In this document: positions 9,327 through 19,729 of the stretch, one piece after another
Numbering within the stretch: the first letter of the stretch is position 1
Layout: the number at the start of each line of letters is the position of its first letter
From: Gammaproteobacteria bacterium
GTDB taxonomy: Bacteria; Pseudomonadota; Gammaproteobacteria; Arenicellales; UBA868
Assembly (NCBI GenBank): GCA_014239575.1
Contig: JAAZYQ010000003.1
Location: 1 to 63,012 of the forward strand
Reading direction: 5' to 3'
DNA: 63,012 bases
Program-made: the position numbers and the translations under genes
Notes under the pieces: model-generated
Seen by the model: the letters and a program-made list of their open reading frames with translations, nothing else
Database searches by the model: none
Told to the model about the DNA's origin: nothing

Positions 9327-10396
9327 AAGCCCCGTGGGTAAGACCCAAGTACCTTGAAGAAATTGGACTCCTTCTGAATCGCCTCGACAGCAGCCTTTAC
9401 ACTCGAATCCTCGATGTGCCCTTCAATATCAACAAAGAAGACATACTTCCATAATCCTGCACGCATTGGGCGCGACTCAATTCTAGTCATGCTTATACCG
9501 GCGTCAGCGAGGGGTGCCAGTTGTTGGTACAAGGCGCCGGGTTGATTGGTATTCGACATCACCAGGCTGGTTTTATCCCGTCCACTCCTGCCTACGGGTT
9601 CAGTAGATAAAACTAGAAAACGCGTCGTATTGCCGGGGTTATCTTCAATATTGCGCTCTTTGATTTCAAGATTGTAAAGTGGCGCGGTTGTCGCTGAGGC
9701 GACCGCATAGGTAGTTTTATCAGCACCTGCAGAACGTGCCGCGTCGGCGTTACTGGCTTTGGCCACCAGAGGCACGCCGGGAAAGTGAGTTGCTAACCAC
9801 TCGCGACACTGGGCGAGTGCCTGCTGATGGGCTGCGATCTGGGCGGGAGGACTAGCGCCCTGCTGTGCCAGCAAGCAGTGTGCAATCTTAAGCTCTACCT
9901 CGTTGCTCACCACTAAGCTAGTATCGAGCAATAAATCAAGAGTGGTATTGACGCCGCCCTCTGTGGAATTCTCGACGGGCACGACGCCATACAGCGCCTC
10001 TCCCGCTTCGGTCAGACGGAACACGTCCTCTATACTGACCGCTTCAATCAATGAGATCTGGTGTCCAAACAGTCTGTAAGCCGCCTGCTCACTGAACGTG
10101 CCACTGGGCCCAAGCGCTGCGATGGTCATCTCAGCTTCAGTGGAGCGGGCAATGGAGATTATTTCCCGAAAAATGAAACTGGTCGCCTGGGCCGACAGCG
10201 GGCCTGGGTTTTCTTGGACCAGCCGATCAATAATTTGGGCCTCACGTTCCGGGCGATAAACCGACTCCGCGCGGGTCGCTTTGTCAGTGCCGACTTTGGC
10301 AGCCAGACTGAGCCGCTCGTTGATCAATCGCAATAGTTCGCTATCAATCTTATCGATGCGCGCACGAAGGACTTCAAGAGAGGACTTGGGAGACAT
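9323..10396 (-). CDS. pheA: Bifunctional chorismate mutase/prephenate dehydratase
   Basis: P-protein that makes prephenate from chorismate and then phenylpyruvate. The 357 residues divide into an N-terminal AroQ-type chorismate mutase (about 1-90, LRARIDKIDSELLRLINER), a prephenate dehydratase domain (about 92-270; GPSGTFSEQAA, VPVENSTEGGVN) and a C-terminal ACT domain (about 280-355; ESRPMRAGLWKYVFFVD) for phenylalanine feedback. It is the first gene of the pheA-hisC-tyrA-aroA-cmk run. The serC gene usually found just upstream is absent, and gyrA lies there directly. Confidence 0.95.
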   Translation of the reverse strand: MSPKSSLEVLRARIDKIDSELLRLINERLSLAAKVGTDKATRAESVYRPEREAQIIDRLVQENPGPLSAQATSFIFREIISIARSTEAEMTIAALGPSGTFSEQAAYRLFGHQISLIEAVSIEDVFRLTEAGEALYGVVPVENSTEGGVNTTLDLLLDTSLVVSNEVELKIAHCLLAQQGASPPAQIAAHQQALAQCREWLATHFPGVPLVAKASNADAARSAGADKTTYAVASATTAPLYNLEIKERNIEDNPGNTTRFLVLSTEPVGRSGRDKTSLVMSNTNQPGALYQQLAPLADAGISMTRIESRPMRAGLWKYVFFVDIEGHIEDSSVKAAVEAIQKESNFFKVLGSYPRGL

Positions 10397-10557
10397 GTTT
10401 AAAAAGATCTGGCCTGGCGACTGACGTTAATGGATGCCTCGCGTACCTAGGGCGCTTTGAGTCGCCTGCAGCTACACTGCCGTCAGGGCAAAGAGCAACC
10501 AACCCGCCTTTAACCAAAAATGGTGAGGCACGGCCCTGAATCCACGAATAGTATCAT

Positions 10558-10588
10558 GGGTTTTTGCTGGGCTTATAAAAAACCCAGC
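10558..10588 (-). terminator. Possible gyrA terminator
   Basis: Two alternative hairpins overlap here: GGGTTTTT/AAAAACCC (10558-10585) and GCTGGG/CCCAGC (10566-10588). Neither has a long T-tract on the minus strand; the better T-rich tail lies on the plus strand. The position, 31 bp past the gyrA stop, is what suggests a terminator. Confidence 0.4.
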
Positions 10589-10618
10589 GTTCTTTTCTGA
10601 CTTTGCAACCTGAAAACC

Positions 10619-13186
10619 TCAGGCCTCGTCCGACCCTAACTCATCACCAGAGTCTTCAACTACCTTACCAAGGCTGGTCAACTGCTCTTCAGGTCCCAAC
10701 CGCATTAATCTGACCCCCTGCGTATTTCGCCCCACCACCGTAATCTCCTTTGCCCGAGTTCGCACCAGGCGCCCGCCGCCAGTAATAAGAATAAGGTCGT
10801 CGTCATCCAATACCATCTGGGCTCCAACGACAGGTCCGTTGCGCTCACCCACTTTAATCGCGATAACGCCCTGACCTCCCCGACTCTTACGCGGGAAGTC
10901 GGCTAATTTGGTGCGCTTGCCATAGCCATTTTCAGTCGCGATCAAGACTTTGGCTTCATCAGTTCCGTTATCAATAATAAGCATCGAAATGACGGCCTGG
11001 TTGGGTTTCAGCTTGATACCCCGCACCCCGCGTGCGGTTCGCCCCATAGGCCTGACATGGCTCTCGGGAAACCGAATCACCTTGCCTGCGGAGCTAAAAA
11101 GTAAAATGTCAGACTCACCGTCTGTCAGCCCTACCTCCACGAGTTCGTCGTTATCAGCAAGGTCGACCGCGATCAAGCCGGCAGAACGTGGCCTGGAGAA
11201 ATTCTTAAGAAGCGATTTTTTGGAAATGCCCTGTCGGGTGACCATGAAAACAAATTGCCCTTGGGCTTTATGGTTCAAGGGCAGCACAGCCGTGACACGT
11301 TCCCCATCCTGCAAGGGAAGCAGGTTGACCAGCGGCCGCCCGCGAGCCTGACGCCCCGCTTGTGGCAGCTGATAAACCTTTAGCCAATATACTTTGCCGC
11401 GATCAGAAAAACACATAACCGTATCGTGGGTGTTGGCCACGAACATGGTCTTTACAAAATCCTCCTCTTTGGTCCGGGTTGCAACCCGCCCTTTTCCACC
11501 GCGTCGCTGTGCCTGATAGTCGGCAACCGGTTGCGACTTAGCATACCCTTCGTGGGATAAAGTAACGACCATGTCTTCTGGGGTAATAAGGTCTTCGTTA
11601 TTGAGATCTTCGTGCCGCTCAATGATTTCAGTACGGCGTGCATCACCGTATCGATCGCGGATGTCGACCAGTTCACCCCTCACGACCTCCATCAATCGGT
11701 CAGGATCTTCCAGAATCTCGAGCAGATTTCGAACTCGTTCAAGAACTTCCGTATATTCAGTGCGAATTTTCTCCTGCTCCAGGCCAGTTAAGCGGTGCAG
11801 GCGAAGGTCGAGAATCGCCTGAGCCTGAACTTCGGATAGCCGATACCCGTCTTCGACCATACCGTACCCCGATGCGACATCCTCGGGGGCACTTTCTTCG
11901 ACCCGGGCGGCGACAAGCATTTCGGAGATAACTCCCGGGTTCCACGACTGGGCCAATAACTGAGATCTGGCATCGCCCGGATTGGCAGCTTTTTTAATTA
12001 GCTCTATCACCGGATCAAGGTTTGCCAGTGCCACTGCCAATCCTTCCAGGAGATGAGCTCGGGCTCTGGCTTTTTTTAGATCAAACAAAGTCCTGCGAGT
12101 AACCACTTCGCGCCGGTGAAGAATGAAGTCATCCAGCAACTCTCTCAGGTTAAATAGCCGAGGTTGATTATTTCGCAGTGCCACCAGGTTAATGCCAAAC
12201 ACCGTCTGCATCTGGGTGTGCTGATATAGATTATTAAGGACAACCTCGGGGTTTTCTCCCTTTTTCAGTTCGACCACCATACGCATACCCGATTTATCGG
12301 ACTCGTCTCGCAATCCAGAGATTCCCTCTAAGCGTTTGTCGCGAACCAGTTGGGCAATCTTCTCGAGCAGCCTAGCCTTGTTAACTTGGTAAGGCAGTTC
12401 GACAGCGACAAGCGCCGTCCGATCATTACGCTCAATGGTCTCAATATCGACCCGGGCTCGAACGTGAATTCGCCCTCGACCCGTTTCATAGGCCTCGCGA
12501 ATTCCACGACTACCATTAATGATACCGGAGGTTGGAAAATCCGGCCCTGGCAGCAACCGTATTAATTCATCAAAGCTAACCTCTGGGTGATCAATTAGGG
12601 CAAGACACGCGCTGATAGTTTCAGACAGATTATGTGGTGGGATGTTAGTTGCCATACCAACGGCAATTCCAGTCGAGCCGTTAACGAGAAGGTTTGGGAA
12701 GCGCGCGGGCAGGACCGCGGGCTGATGTTCGGTTTCATCATAGTTTGGAACAAAATCGACTGTTTCCCGATCAAGATCATCAAGTAACTCGTGAGCAATC
12801 CGGGAGAGGCGAATTTCGGTGTAGCGCATGGCAGCGGGGGAATCGCCGTCCACCGAACCAAAGTTCCCCTGTCCATCGACGAGCGGATAGCGCAGCGAGA
12901 AAGATTGGGCTAATCGTACAATCGCATCGTAAACTGCGGTATCACCGTGCGGGTGGTACTTGCCGATGACATCTCCGACCACCCTTGCCGACTTCTTGTA
13001 GGGCTTGTTCCATTCATTACCTAGAACCGACATCGCATACAGCACTCGGCGATGAACAGGCTTGAGCCCATCGCGTACATCAGGTAATGCACGCCCTACG
13101 ATCACACTCATGGCGTAGTCCAGATAGGAGCGACGCATCTCCTGCTCGAGATTCGCAGGTAGGGTTTCTTTAGCTATTTCTTCCAT
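10619..13186 (-). CDS. gyrA: DNA gyrase subunit A
   Basis: Breaks and rejoins DNA in the A2B2 gyrase that introduces negative supercoils. The 855-residue protein has the catalytic Arg121-Tyr122 in [11 protein letters not shown] and the QRDR segment [13 protein letters not shown], with Thr83 and Asp87 in E. coli numbering. The C-terminal half carries beta-pinwheel repeats, with the GyrA-box-like [10 protein letters not shown] around residue 560. It has its own intergenic region on both sides. A TATGATAAAAT stretch at about 13300-13312 could hold a -10 element, but no convincing -35 was seen. It is unusual in following nuoN directly. Confidence 0.98.
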   Translation of the reverse strand: MEEIAKETLPANLEQEMRRSYLDYAMSVIVGRALPDVRDGLKPVHRRVLYAMSVLGNEWNKPYKKSARVVGDVIGKYHPHGDTAVYDAIVRLAQSFSLRYPLVDGQGNFGSVDGDSPAAMRYTEIRLSRIAHELLDDLDRETVDFVPNYDETEHQPAVLPARFPNLLVNGSTGIAVGMATNIPPHNLSETISACLALIDHPEVSFDELIRLLPGPDFPTSGIINGSRGIREAYETGRGRIHVRARVDIETIERNDRTALVAVELPYQVNKARLLEKIAQLVRDKRLEGISGLRDESDKSGMRMVVELKKGENPEVVLNNLYQHTQMQTVFGINLVALRNNQPRLFNLRELLDDFILHRREVVTRRTLFDLKKARARAHLLEGLAVALANLDPVIELIKKAANPGDARSQLLAQSWNPGVISEMLVAARVEESAPEDVASGYGMVEDGYRLSEVQAQAILDLRLHRLTGLEQEKIRTEYTEVLERVRNLLEILEDPDRLMEVVRGELVDIRDRYGDARRTEIIERHEDLNNEDLITPEDMVVTLSHEGYAKSQPVADYQAQRRGGKGRVATRTKEEDFVKTMFVANTHDTVMCFSDRGKVYWLKVYQLPQAGRQARGRPLVNLLPLQDGERVTAVLPLNHKAQGQFVFMVTRQGISKKSLLKNFSRPRSAGLIAVDLADNDELVEVGLTDGESDILLFSSAGKVIRFPESHVRPMGRTARGVRGIKLKPNQAVISMLIIDNGTDEAKVLIATENGYGKRTKLADFPRKSRGGQGVIAIKVGERNGPVVGAQMVLDDDDLILITGGGRLVRTRAKEITVVGRNTQGVRLMRLGPEEQLTSLGKVVEDSGDELGSDEA

Positions 13187-13396
13187 AAAGCGCTTGTAGC
13201 CCGCTAGAGGCGGGGCGGGAAAACAGTTGATTGAATCGCTCGCTTGGCCGCCGCACGAGAAGCAAAATGGCGGCGCGCTCTAACGCGAACGAAGCACGAA
13301 TTTTATCATAAAACAAAGGTTTCTAACGACCGATTTTGGGTTCCACCGAAGCTCAGCAGAGGCTGGGCCCCATCCGGAAATCATCTCCCAGATATT

Positions 13397-14875
13397 TTAA
13401 AGTCGGCCAAATCCTTCAAGTGTCCGGGTCAGCCAGTCCACCAGATTGCCAATCCATGGAACGATTAGCACCAAGGAAAGTACGTTCACTGTCAGCACCC
13501 ATCGGACAGCATGGGAACCTCGCTGGAGCTCGGGGGACGATACAACCTGGCCATCTTCATCAGGCAAGTCAAAATACATCAACTTCACTACCCGAAGGTA
13601 ATAAAAGGCCCCCACAACGGCCATTACGACGGCGACGATAACGGTCCAGACGAAGCCGTTCTCGAAAGCAGCTTGTAACACCAGAAGCTTGGCAAAAAAC
13701 CCGGCCGTTGGGGGTACTCCGGCGAGGGAGAACATCACAATCAGCATTAAAAAGGCCAGGCCCGGTCTACGGTGATTTAATCCCTTCAGATCATTCAGTG
13801 CGTCAGATTCAAATTGGGGCCTGGATAAGAGCAGGATGATTCCAAAAGCGCCCAGGGTAATCACGGTGTAGATCACAACATAACTCAGTGATGCCGAATA
13901 CCCGTGGATATTTCCACCCAGGAAACCCAACAGCAAAAATCCCATATGTGAAATGGTCGAATACCCGAGCATCCGCTTAATACTGGTCTGGGCGATGGCA
14001 ACAACATTACCCACTGAGATTGACAATACCGCAGCGATCGCCAACATATCCTGCCAAGCCGTGACCCAATCACCCAGTCCATAGGCCAGCAGCCGAAGCA
14101 TGATTGCAAAGGCGGCTAGTTTTGGAACCGACGACAAAAACAAGGTGGTGCTTGTCGCCGAGCCGTCGTAGACGTCTGGTACCCACATATGAAACGGCAC
14201 AACCCCTAACTTGAATAAAAGACCTGCCACAATCAAAACTACAGCCGTGAGCAATGGAAGATTCGTTGGCGCTAAGGCTCCAGATGACGAGGCCAACTCC
14301 GCTAGTGAAAGCGACCCCGTCAACCCGTATAAAAGTGACATCCCGTACAACAAGATTCCCGAGGCCAAAGCGCCGAGCACAAAATATTTCATCGCGGCCT
14401 CGGCTGCCCGCACCGAATCTTTTTGCATCCCAATCATTGAGTAAAGACAAAGCGCCAGTAACTCCAGTCCGATATAAAGGGTGAGAAGATGATTCGCACC
14501 GATCATCGTCATCATCCCAACTACCGCAAATAGGATGAGTACCAGATATTCAGCTCGCCACAATCCGCGCGCACGAGCATATTCTTGTGAGTAAACCAGA
14601 ACCCCCGCAGCTCCGATTCCAGTGCCCGCCTTAAGCACAGACCCTACGCCATCGCTTATAACCAATTCGTTCAAGGCGGTTATCGAGCCGTTATCCAGCC
14701 CCATCAATGATGCCATTCCGGCACCCAGCAAGGCGACCAGGGTCAATGGGTAGCCCACGCCTGGGCGTTGGTCTGCTGGCATGAATAGGTCTATCAATAG
14801 CACCAAACATGCCACCGTCGACAATAGTATTTCTGGTGCGATCACCCAAAGATTAAGGCTGGCAAGGGTCATCAC
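13397..14875 (-). CDS. nuoN: NADH-quinone oxidoreductase subunit N
   Basis: Antiporter-like membrane subunit of complex I, which couples NADH oxidation by quinone to proton export. The 492 residues are almost wholly hydrophobic (about 14 predicted helices). The Proton_antipo_M core includes KLGVVPFHMWVPDVYDGS, with the conserved lysine and helix-breaking proline, and IKRMLGYSTISHMGFLLLG. It is the last gene of the nuo operon and overlaps nuoM by 4 bp at 14872-14875. Confidence 0.97.
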   Translation of the reverse strand: MMTLASLNLWVIAPEILLSTVACLVLLIDLFMPADQRPGVGYPLTLVALLGAGMASLMGLDNGSITALNELVISDGVGSVLKAGTGIGAAGVLVYSQEYARARGLWRAEYLVLILFAVVGMMTMIGANHLLTLYIGLELLALCLYSMIGMQKDSVRAAEAAMKYFVLGALASGILLYGMSLLYGLTGSLSLAELASSSGALAPTNLPLLTAVVLIVAGLLFKLGVVPFHMWVPDVYDGSATSTTLFLSSVPKLAAFAIMLRLLAYGLGDWVTAWQDMLAIAAVLSISVGNVVAIAQTSIKRMLGYSTISHMGFLLLGFLGGNIHGYSASLSYVVIYTVITLGAFGIILLLSRPQFESDALNDLKGLNHRRPGLAFLMLIVMFSLAGVPPTAGFFAKLLVLQAAFENGFVWTVIVAVVMAVVGAFYYLRVVKLMYFDLPDEDGQVVSSPELQRGSHAVRWVLTVNVLSLVLIVPWIGNLVDWLTRTLEGFGRL

Positions 14876-16359
14876 AGCTTCGACACCGCTGCATGGATTA
14901 GCAAATTGTCAACACTGGCGTGCACAACTTCCAGTAACGGCGCCGGCCATAGCCCCAGTGCCAGCACGGCTATGGCCACCAGGGTGAGTATCAGAAATTC
15001 TCGCGAGTCAACGTCATTCATGTCCTCGACAGCGCTATTGGTTAGCGCTCCAAAAACTACGCGTTTTACCATCCAAAGCGTGTAAGCGGCCCCAAACACT
15101 AAGGTCAGGGCGGCAGCAGCGGCGTACCAGCCATTGACCGAAAAAGTGCCAAGGATCACTAAAAATTCGCCAACAAACCCCGATGTCCCTGGCAATCCGG
15201 CATTGGACATAGCGAAAAACACCAAAAAAAACGTGAACACCGGCATTACTTTTGCTACGCCGCCATAAGTGGCGATCTCTCGCGAGTGCAGGCGGTCATA
15301 AAGCACGCCAACACAAAGGAACAAGGCCCCGGAGATGAAGCCGTGTGAAATCATCTGCACCACAGCGCCCTCCATTGCCATGGTCTCAAAAACAAAAAAG
15401 CCCAGCGTCACAAATCCCATGTGTGAGATCGAAGAATAGGCAATCAATTTTTTCATGTCCTTTTGAACCAAAGCCACCAGAGCGATATAGACGACGGCAA
15501 TCAAGGACAAACTTATCACCCACGGCGCAAACTGGTGCGCCGCATCCGGCGTGATGGGAATAGATAGTCGCAAGAAGCCATAAGCTCCCATTTTCAGGGT
15601 GATCGCAGCCAGGATCACTGAGCCCCCGGTCGGCGCTTCAACATGGGCATCCGGCAGCCAGGTATGAACCGGCACCATAGGGACTTTCACCGCAAATGCG
15701 GCAAAAAAAGCAAGAAATATCAGGGCCTGAGCTGTGGCCCCCAAGGGGAGTTGGTGAAACTCAAGAATATCAAAGGACCCCTGGGCAACCACAGACAGAT
15801 ATATTAAGGCGACCAGCATCAACAACGATCCCAGCAAGGTATAGAGGAAGAACTTGATCGCGGCATAGACTCGATTCGGGCCACCCCAAATCCCGATTAT
15901 GAGAAACATCGGGATCAACATCGCCTCCCAGAACAGGTAGAACAAGACTGCATCCAGCGCGCAGAACACCCCAATCATCAATCCTTCCATGATAAGAAAG
16001 GCGGCGAAGTATTGGGCAACCCGTCGATCAATTACCCGCCAGCTTGAGATAATCACAATGACGGTAAGGAAAGTAGTCAGCAACACCAGGGGCATGGCAA
16101 TACCGTCAATTCCCAAAGAGTAGTGGACGTTGAAACGGTCAATCCACGGCGTTTTTTCAACGAATTGCATGGCAGCTGTTTGGGTATCAAAACGAGTCCA
16201 AAGCGGCAGGCTCAAAACGAAAATGGTGACCGAGAATCCGAGTGCCATGCGCCGGGCCGTGGCCGCATTGCGATCATTCCCGGTGGCAAGCACAAAAATC
16301 CCCGCTAAAACTGGAAACCAGATAAGAACCGAAAGAAGATGTTGGTCGAACCAATTCAA
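14872..16359 (-). CDS. nuoM: NADH-quinone oxidoreductase subunit M
   Basis: Second antiporter-like proton-pumping subunit of complex I. The 495-residue polytopic protein shows the hallmark VKVPMVPVHTWLPDAHVEAP and MKKLIAYSSISHMGFVTLG segments, and the key glutamate sits in the conserved FWEAMLIPMFLIIGIWGG helix. It starts 13 bp after the nuoL stop and overlaps nuoN, so the membrane-arm genes are read as one message. Confidence 0.97.
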   Translation of the reverse strand: MNWFDQHLLSVLIWFPVLAGIFVLATGNDRNAATARRMALGFSVTIFVLSLPLWTRFDTQTAAMQFVEKTPWIDRFNVHYSLGIDGIAMPLVLLTTFLTVIVIISSWRVIDRRVAQYFAAFLIMEGLMIGVFCALDAVLFYLFWEAMLIPMFLIIGIWGGPNRVYAAIKFFLYTLLGSLLMLVALIYLSVVAQGSFDILEFHQLPLGATAQALIFLAFFAAFAVKVPMVPVHTWLPDAHVEAPTGGSVILAAITLKMGAYGFLRLSIPITPDAAHQFAPWVISLSLIAVVYIALVALVQKDMKKLIAYSSISHMGFVTLGFFVFETMAMEGAVVQMISHGFISGALFLCVGVLYDRLHSREIATYGGVAKVMPVFTFFLVFFAMSNAGLPGTSGFVGEFLVILGTFSVNGWYAAAAALTLVFGAAYTLWMVKRVVFGALTNSAVEDMNDVDSREFLILTLVAIAVLALGLWPAPLLEVVHASVDNLLIHAAVSKL

Positions 16360-16371
16360 GAATCTAATTTC

Positions 16372-18309
16372 CTACCGAAAGAGAAACCATGAGATAAATA
16401 AAACCAGCCCGATGATCATGGCGAACGCATAGTGGTACACCAGGCCACTTTGAATCTGACGTAACCAGGTCGCAAGCCGACCCACCGTCGCGGCAGTACC
16501 GTTGACCAGGATGCCATCAATCAAACGACGATCACCCCACTCCCAAAAGGCGTGCCCCACCGCGACGCTGCCGTCAGTAAAAATCCGCTGATACAACGAG
16601 TCAAATCCGTACTTGGAATCTAGAATCCAGTAGACCGTTTTAAACCGTTTGGCGAACTGCCCGGGCCACTTTGGCCGTGCGACATAAAATACCCAAGCCC
16701 CACCGATTCCGGCCAAGGAAAGCCAAAATGGTAATGCAAATGGTGCATGAGCTAGCATGCCAAAAGCGCCCGTCGACATATCACCTTGCTCGTGATCGAC
16801 AAAGGCAACTGCCGCGCCAAAAAGCGTGCCTGTGAGCGCGGGTGCCACCAGGGCCCCGCCGGCGATGACGGATGGTATCGCTAACAAGATCAAAGGGACT
16901 GTCACAACCCAAGGCGGCTCGCGCAGATGCGACCTGACTTCTTGATCCATCCGCGGCTTCCCGTGGAACGTCATAAAAACTAATCTGAAAGAATAAAACG
17001 CCGTAATGATTACGCCCAAAAGTACGGCGAAGTAGGCGAACCCCGCACCCGGAATCGAGGCGCGATGTACAGCCTCGATAATCGCATCCTTTGAGAAGAA
17101 GCCAGAAAATGGGGGTACCCCGGCTAACGCGAGACTTCCGATTAGGCAGGTCAGATAAGTGATAGGCAAGGCTTTACGCAATCCGCCCATTTTCCGCATA
17201 TCCTGCTCATGGTGCATAGCGATAATCACTGAGCCCGCCGCAAGGAAAAGCAAGGCCTTGAAGAATGCGTGCGTAGCCAGATGGAAAATCGCGACTGAGT
17301 ATGCTGATGCCCCCAAGGCCACGGTCATATAGCCCAGTTGGGAAAGGGTGGAGTACGCAACAACCCGCTTGATGTCATTTTGAATCAACGCAACCAACGC
17401 CATCAGTAACGCGGTCAGCGCGCCAATCACCAGAACGACCGATAAAGCCGTCACAGAGAGCTCAAAAAGTGGTGACATTCGCGCGACAAGAAAAATACCC
17501 GCAGTAACCATGGTCGCGGCATGAATCAGAGCCGAAATCGGAGTCGGTCCTTCCATTGAGTCCGGCAACCAGACATGCAGCGGTACCTGGGCCGATTTAC
17601 CCATCGCCCCAACAAACAACAAAAGGCAAATCAAGGTCAGCCAGTGCCATTCATATCCAAGAGGACCCATAATCACTTCATTGACTTTTCCCGGTGCTGC
17701 CGAGAAGACGGTTGCGTAGTCCAGGCTGCCAAAAAGGGCGAGGACCGCGCCGATCCCCAGAACAAGCCCAAAGTCTCCGACCCTATTGACCAGAAATGCT
17801 TTTAGGTTGGCTCGGACAGCAGATTCTCTTTCATACCAAAACCCAATTAGGAGATAAGAAACAAGCCCTACCCCTTCCCAACCGAAAAACAGCTGCAGAA
17901 AATTGTTGGACATCACCAAGATGAGCATGGCGAATGTAAACAGGGCGATATAACTGAAGAATCGGGTATATCCTGGATCATCCGCCATATACCCTATGGT
18001 GTAGATATGGACCATAAGCGAAACAAATGTCACTACAACCATCATCACTACCGACAACTGGTCCAACAAAAATCCAATCTCAAAACGGATCGAGCCACTG
18101 GTCGCCCAGGTATAGATAGTGCCGTTAAAAACGTTTCCTGAAAAAACATCGACCGCTACTACGAGTGACAACAGAAACGATAAGCCGACTCCTGCTATCG
18201 CGACGCGATGGGCCGCAGATCGACCGATCTTGGCGCCGAAAAACCCTGCAATCAGAGCTGCAAAAAGGCACGAAAGCGGAATAGCCAGATATAGGAGTTC
18301 TTTTGTCAT
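16372..18309 (-). CDS. nuoL: NADH-quinone oxidoreductase subunit L
   Basis: Distal antiporter-like subunit of complex I with a long amphipathic lateral helix. The 645 residues begin with a hydrophobic Proton_antipo_N region (SIRFEIGFLLDQLSVVMMV) and contain SAQVPLHVWLPDSMEGPTPI and IKRVVAYSTLSQLGYMTVALG. The C-terminal 100 residues form the lateral helix and final anchor. It starts 10 bp downstream of nuoK. The length is slightly above E. coli NuoL (613), which is normal outside enterics. Confidence 0.97.
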   Translation of the reverse strand: MTKELLYLAIPLSCLFAALIAGFFGAKIGRSAAHRVAIAGVGLSFLLSLVVAVDVFSGNVFNGTIYTWATSGSIRFEIGFLLDQLSVVMMVVVTFVSLMVHIYTIGYMADDPGYTRFFSYIALFTFAMLILVMSNNFLQLFFGWEGVGLVSYLLIGFWYERESAVRANLKAFLVNRVGDFGLVLGIGAVLALFGSLDYATVFSAAPGKVNEVIMGPLGYEWHWLTLICLLLFVGAMGKSAQVPLHVWLPDSMEGPTPISALIHAATMVTAGIFLVARMSPLFELSVTALSVVLVIGALTALLMALVALIQNDIKRVVAYSTLSQLGYMTVALGASAYSVAIFHLATHAFFKALLFLAAGSVIIAMHHEQDMRKMGGLRKALPITYLTCLIGSLALAGVPPFSGFFSKDAIIEAVHRASIPGAGFAYFAVLLGVIITAFYSFRLVFMTFHGKPRMDQEVRSHLREPPWVVTVPLILLAIPSVIAGGALVAPALTGTLFGAAVAFVDHEQGDMSTGAFGMLAHAPFALPFWLSLAGIGGAWVFYVARPKWPGQFAKRFKTVYWILDSKYGFDSLYQRIFTDGSVAVGHAFWEWGDRRLIDGILVNGTAATVGRLATWLRQIQSGLVYHYAFAMIIGLVLFISWFLFR

Positions 18310-18319
18310 CCAAAGATGA

Positions 18320-18625
18320 TCAGCCTTGCAGCCTATCTAGATCCTGAACGTTGATTGAGCGTCGTGTGCGAAAAAGCACGATCAAGATTGCCAGCCCAAC
18401 CGCTGCCTCTGCGGCAGCAACAGTCAAAATGAAAAATACAAACACTTGCCCCGACAGGTCTCCCAGATAGTAGGAGAAAGCGACGAAATTCATATTGGCT
18501 GCTAATAACAGGAGTTCAATTGCCATCAAAATGATGACTAGATTTTTACGATTAATAAAAATCCCAACTACGCTGATTGCAAACAATAATGCGCCAACCA
18601 CCAAATAATGGGAAAGCGGAATCAT
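18320..18625 (-). CDS. nuoK: NADH-quinone oxidoreductase subunit K
   Basis: Small membrane subunit (101 residues, three helices) homologous to MrpC/ND4L. The two glutamates needed for proton transfer are visible in [15 protein letters not shown] and in [17 protein letters not shown]. It overlaps nuoJ by 4 bp (18622-18625) and precedes nuoL by 10 bp, as in the standard nuo order. Confidence 0.97.
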   Translation of the reverse strand: MIPLSHYLVVGALLFAISVVGIFINRKNLVIILMAIELLLLAANMNFVAFSYYLGDLSGQVFVFFILTVAAAEAAVGLAILIVLFRTRRSINVQDLDRLQG

Positions 18626-19233
18626 GGCTTGTCTTGCGGGCTAGTCGGCATTCGAACGACACGGAGCCGGTCTTGCTTGCGAACTCGAACCTGATCTTTG
18701 GGAGATTGGTTACGAGTTTGGGGGCGACGACGCAGGGTGAGGGAAATGGCAGCGATGATCGCGACCAACAGAATTAATGCCGCTAACTCGAACGCAAAAA
18801 CATAATCGGTGTAAATGACTTCTCCCAGCGCCCGGGTGTTACTGTAGTCAGCTGCATGCCCGGCCGGCCGTGGCGCTTGTTGCAAGCCGAATTCACCGGA
18901 AAGCATCACCAGGGTTAATTCCCCGGCCATGACCACAGCCACGATGAGCCCCAAAGGCAGGTAGCGGGCGAAACCTGCTCTCATTTGAGCAATATTGACA
19001 TCAAGCATCATGATCACGAAGAGGAAGAGCACCATGACAGCTCCGACATAAACCAGCACCAGGGTGATCGCCAAAAACTCCGCTTCAAGCGTTAACCACA
19101 GGCACGCCGCGCTGAAGAATGCCAACACCAAAAAAAGCGCAGCGCGCACGGGATTTCGCACCGTAATAACCATAAGGCTGGCGCCAACCAGTACGGTGGC
19201 AAAGATGTAAAAAATGAGTTGCAGGAAAGTCAC
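18622..19233 (-). CDS. nuoJ: NADH-quinone oxidoreductase subunit J
   Basis: ND6-like membrane subunit of complex I lying between the Q-module and the pumps. I place the start at the GTG at 19233, giving 203 residues beginning [19 protein letters not shown] after the initiator; the frame is open further upstream (to 19296) but that would overlap nuoI with an Arg-rich stretch unlike the family. Five helices are visible, including the [17 protein letters not shown] segment with the pi-bulge region. The tail after the last helix is Arg/Lys-rich and rather long. The start gap to the nuoI stop is 4 bp. Confidence 0.93.
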   Translation of the reverse strand: MTFLQLIFYIFATVLVGASLMVITVRNPVRAALFLVLAFFSAACLWLTLEAEFLAITLVLVYVGAVMVLFLFVIMMLDVNIAQMRAGFARYLPLGLIVAVVMAGELTLVMLSGEFGLQQAPRPAGHAADYSNTRALGEVIYTDYVFAFELAALILLVAIIAAISLTLRRRPQTRNQSPKDQVRVRKQDRLRVVRMPTSPQDKP

Positions 19234-19237
19234 TGTT

Positions 19238-19720
19238 TTAGCGGTACCCAGCGTCTGCCTCACGCGCACGCGCGATCGCACTCTCATGGGTGTCACCTAG
19301 GCGCAGTAAATCTATTTTACTGATAGTGCCCGATGCACCGGTCTCAAAGTGATATTCGTGTAGGTCGGTCAGTACGATCGAATCAACTGGGCAGGCTTCT
19401 TCACAAAACCCGCAGTAAATGCATTTGAATAAGTCGATGTCATACCGGGTGGTCCGGCGGGTTCCGTCATCTCGCTCTTCCGACTCAATAGTGATCGCAA
19501 GCGCCGGACACACAGCCTCGCAAAGCTTGCAGGCGATGCAGCGTTCCTCACCGTTAGGGTAACGGCGTAGCGCATGCAAGCCGCGAAACCGGGGAGATTT
19601 AGGCGTCTTTTCGTCCGGGTACTGGATCGTAAATTTCTTGCGAAAGAAATAACCGCCAGTTACCCCTAGGCCTTTGACAAGCTCGAGTAGAAACCAGGTA
19701 TTAAAGATGCGTTTGAACAT
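19238..19720 (-). CDS. nuoI: NADH-quinone oxidoreductase subunit I
   Basis: Peripheral-arm subunit that carries iron-sulfur clusters N6a and N6b between NuoG and NuoB. The 160 residues hold two 8Fe-ferredoxin motifs: cysteines 61, 64, 67, 71 ([12 protein letters not shown]) and 100, 103, 106, 110 ([12 protein letters not shown]). An amphipathic N-terminal helix docks to the membrane arm. It is placed between nuoH and nuoJ in the standard order. Confidence 0.97.
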   Translation of the reverse strand: MFKRIFNTWFLLELVKGLGVTGGYFFRKKFTIQYPDEKTPKSPRFRGLHALRRYPNGEERCIACKLCEAVCPALAITIESEERDDGTRRTTRYDIDLFKCIYCGFCEEACPVDSIVLTDLHEYHFETGASGTISKIDLLRLGDTHESAIARAREADAGYR

Positions 19721-19729
19721 AGGCGAGTG

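Noticed and set aside
14070-14450. Long shadow frames in the nuo genes
   Set aside because: High-GC membrane genes produce long alternative frames; none has a start context or family signature.
19234-19296. Upstream extension of nuoJ
   Set aside because: The extra 21 residues are Arg-rich, unlike any NuoJ, and would overlap nuoI; the GTG at 19233 gives the proper N-terminus.
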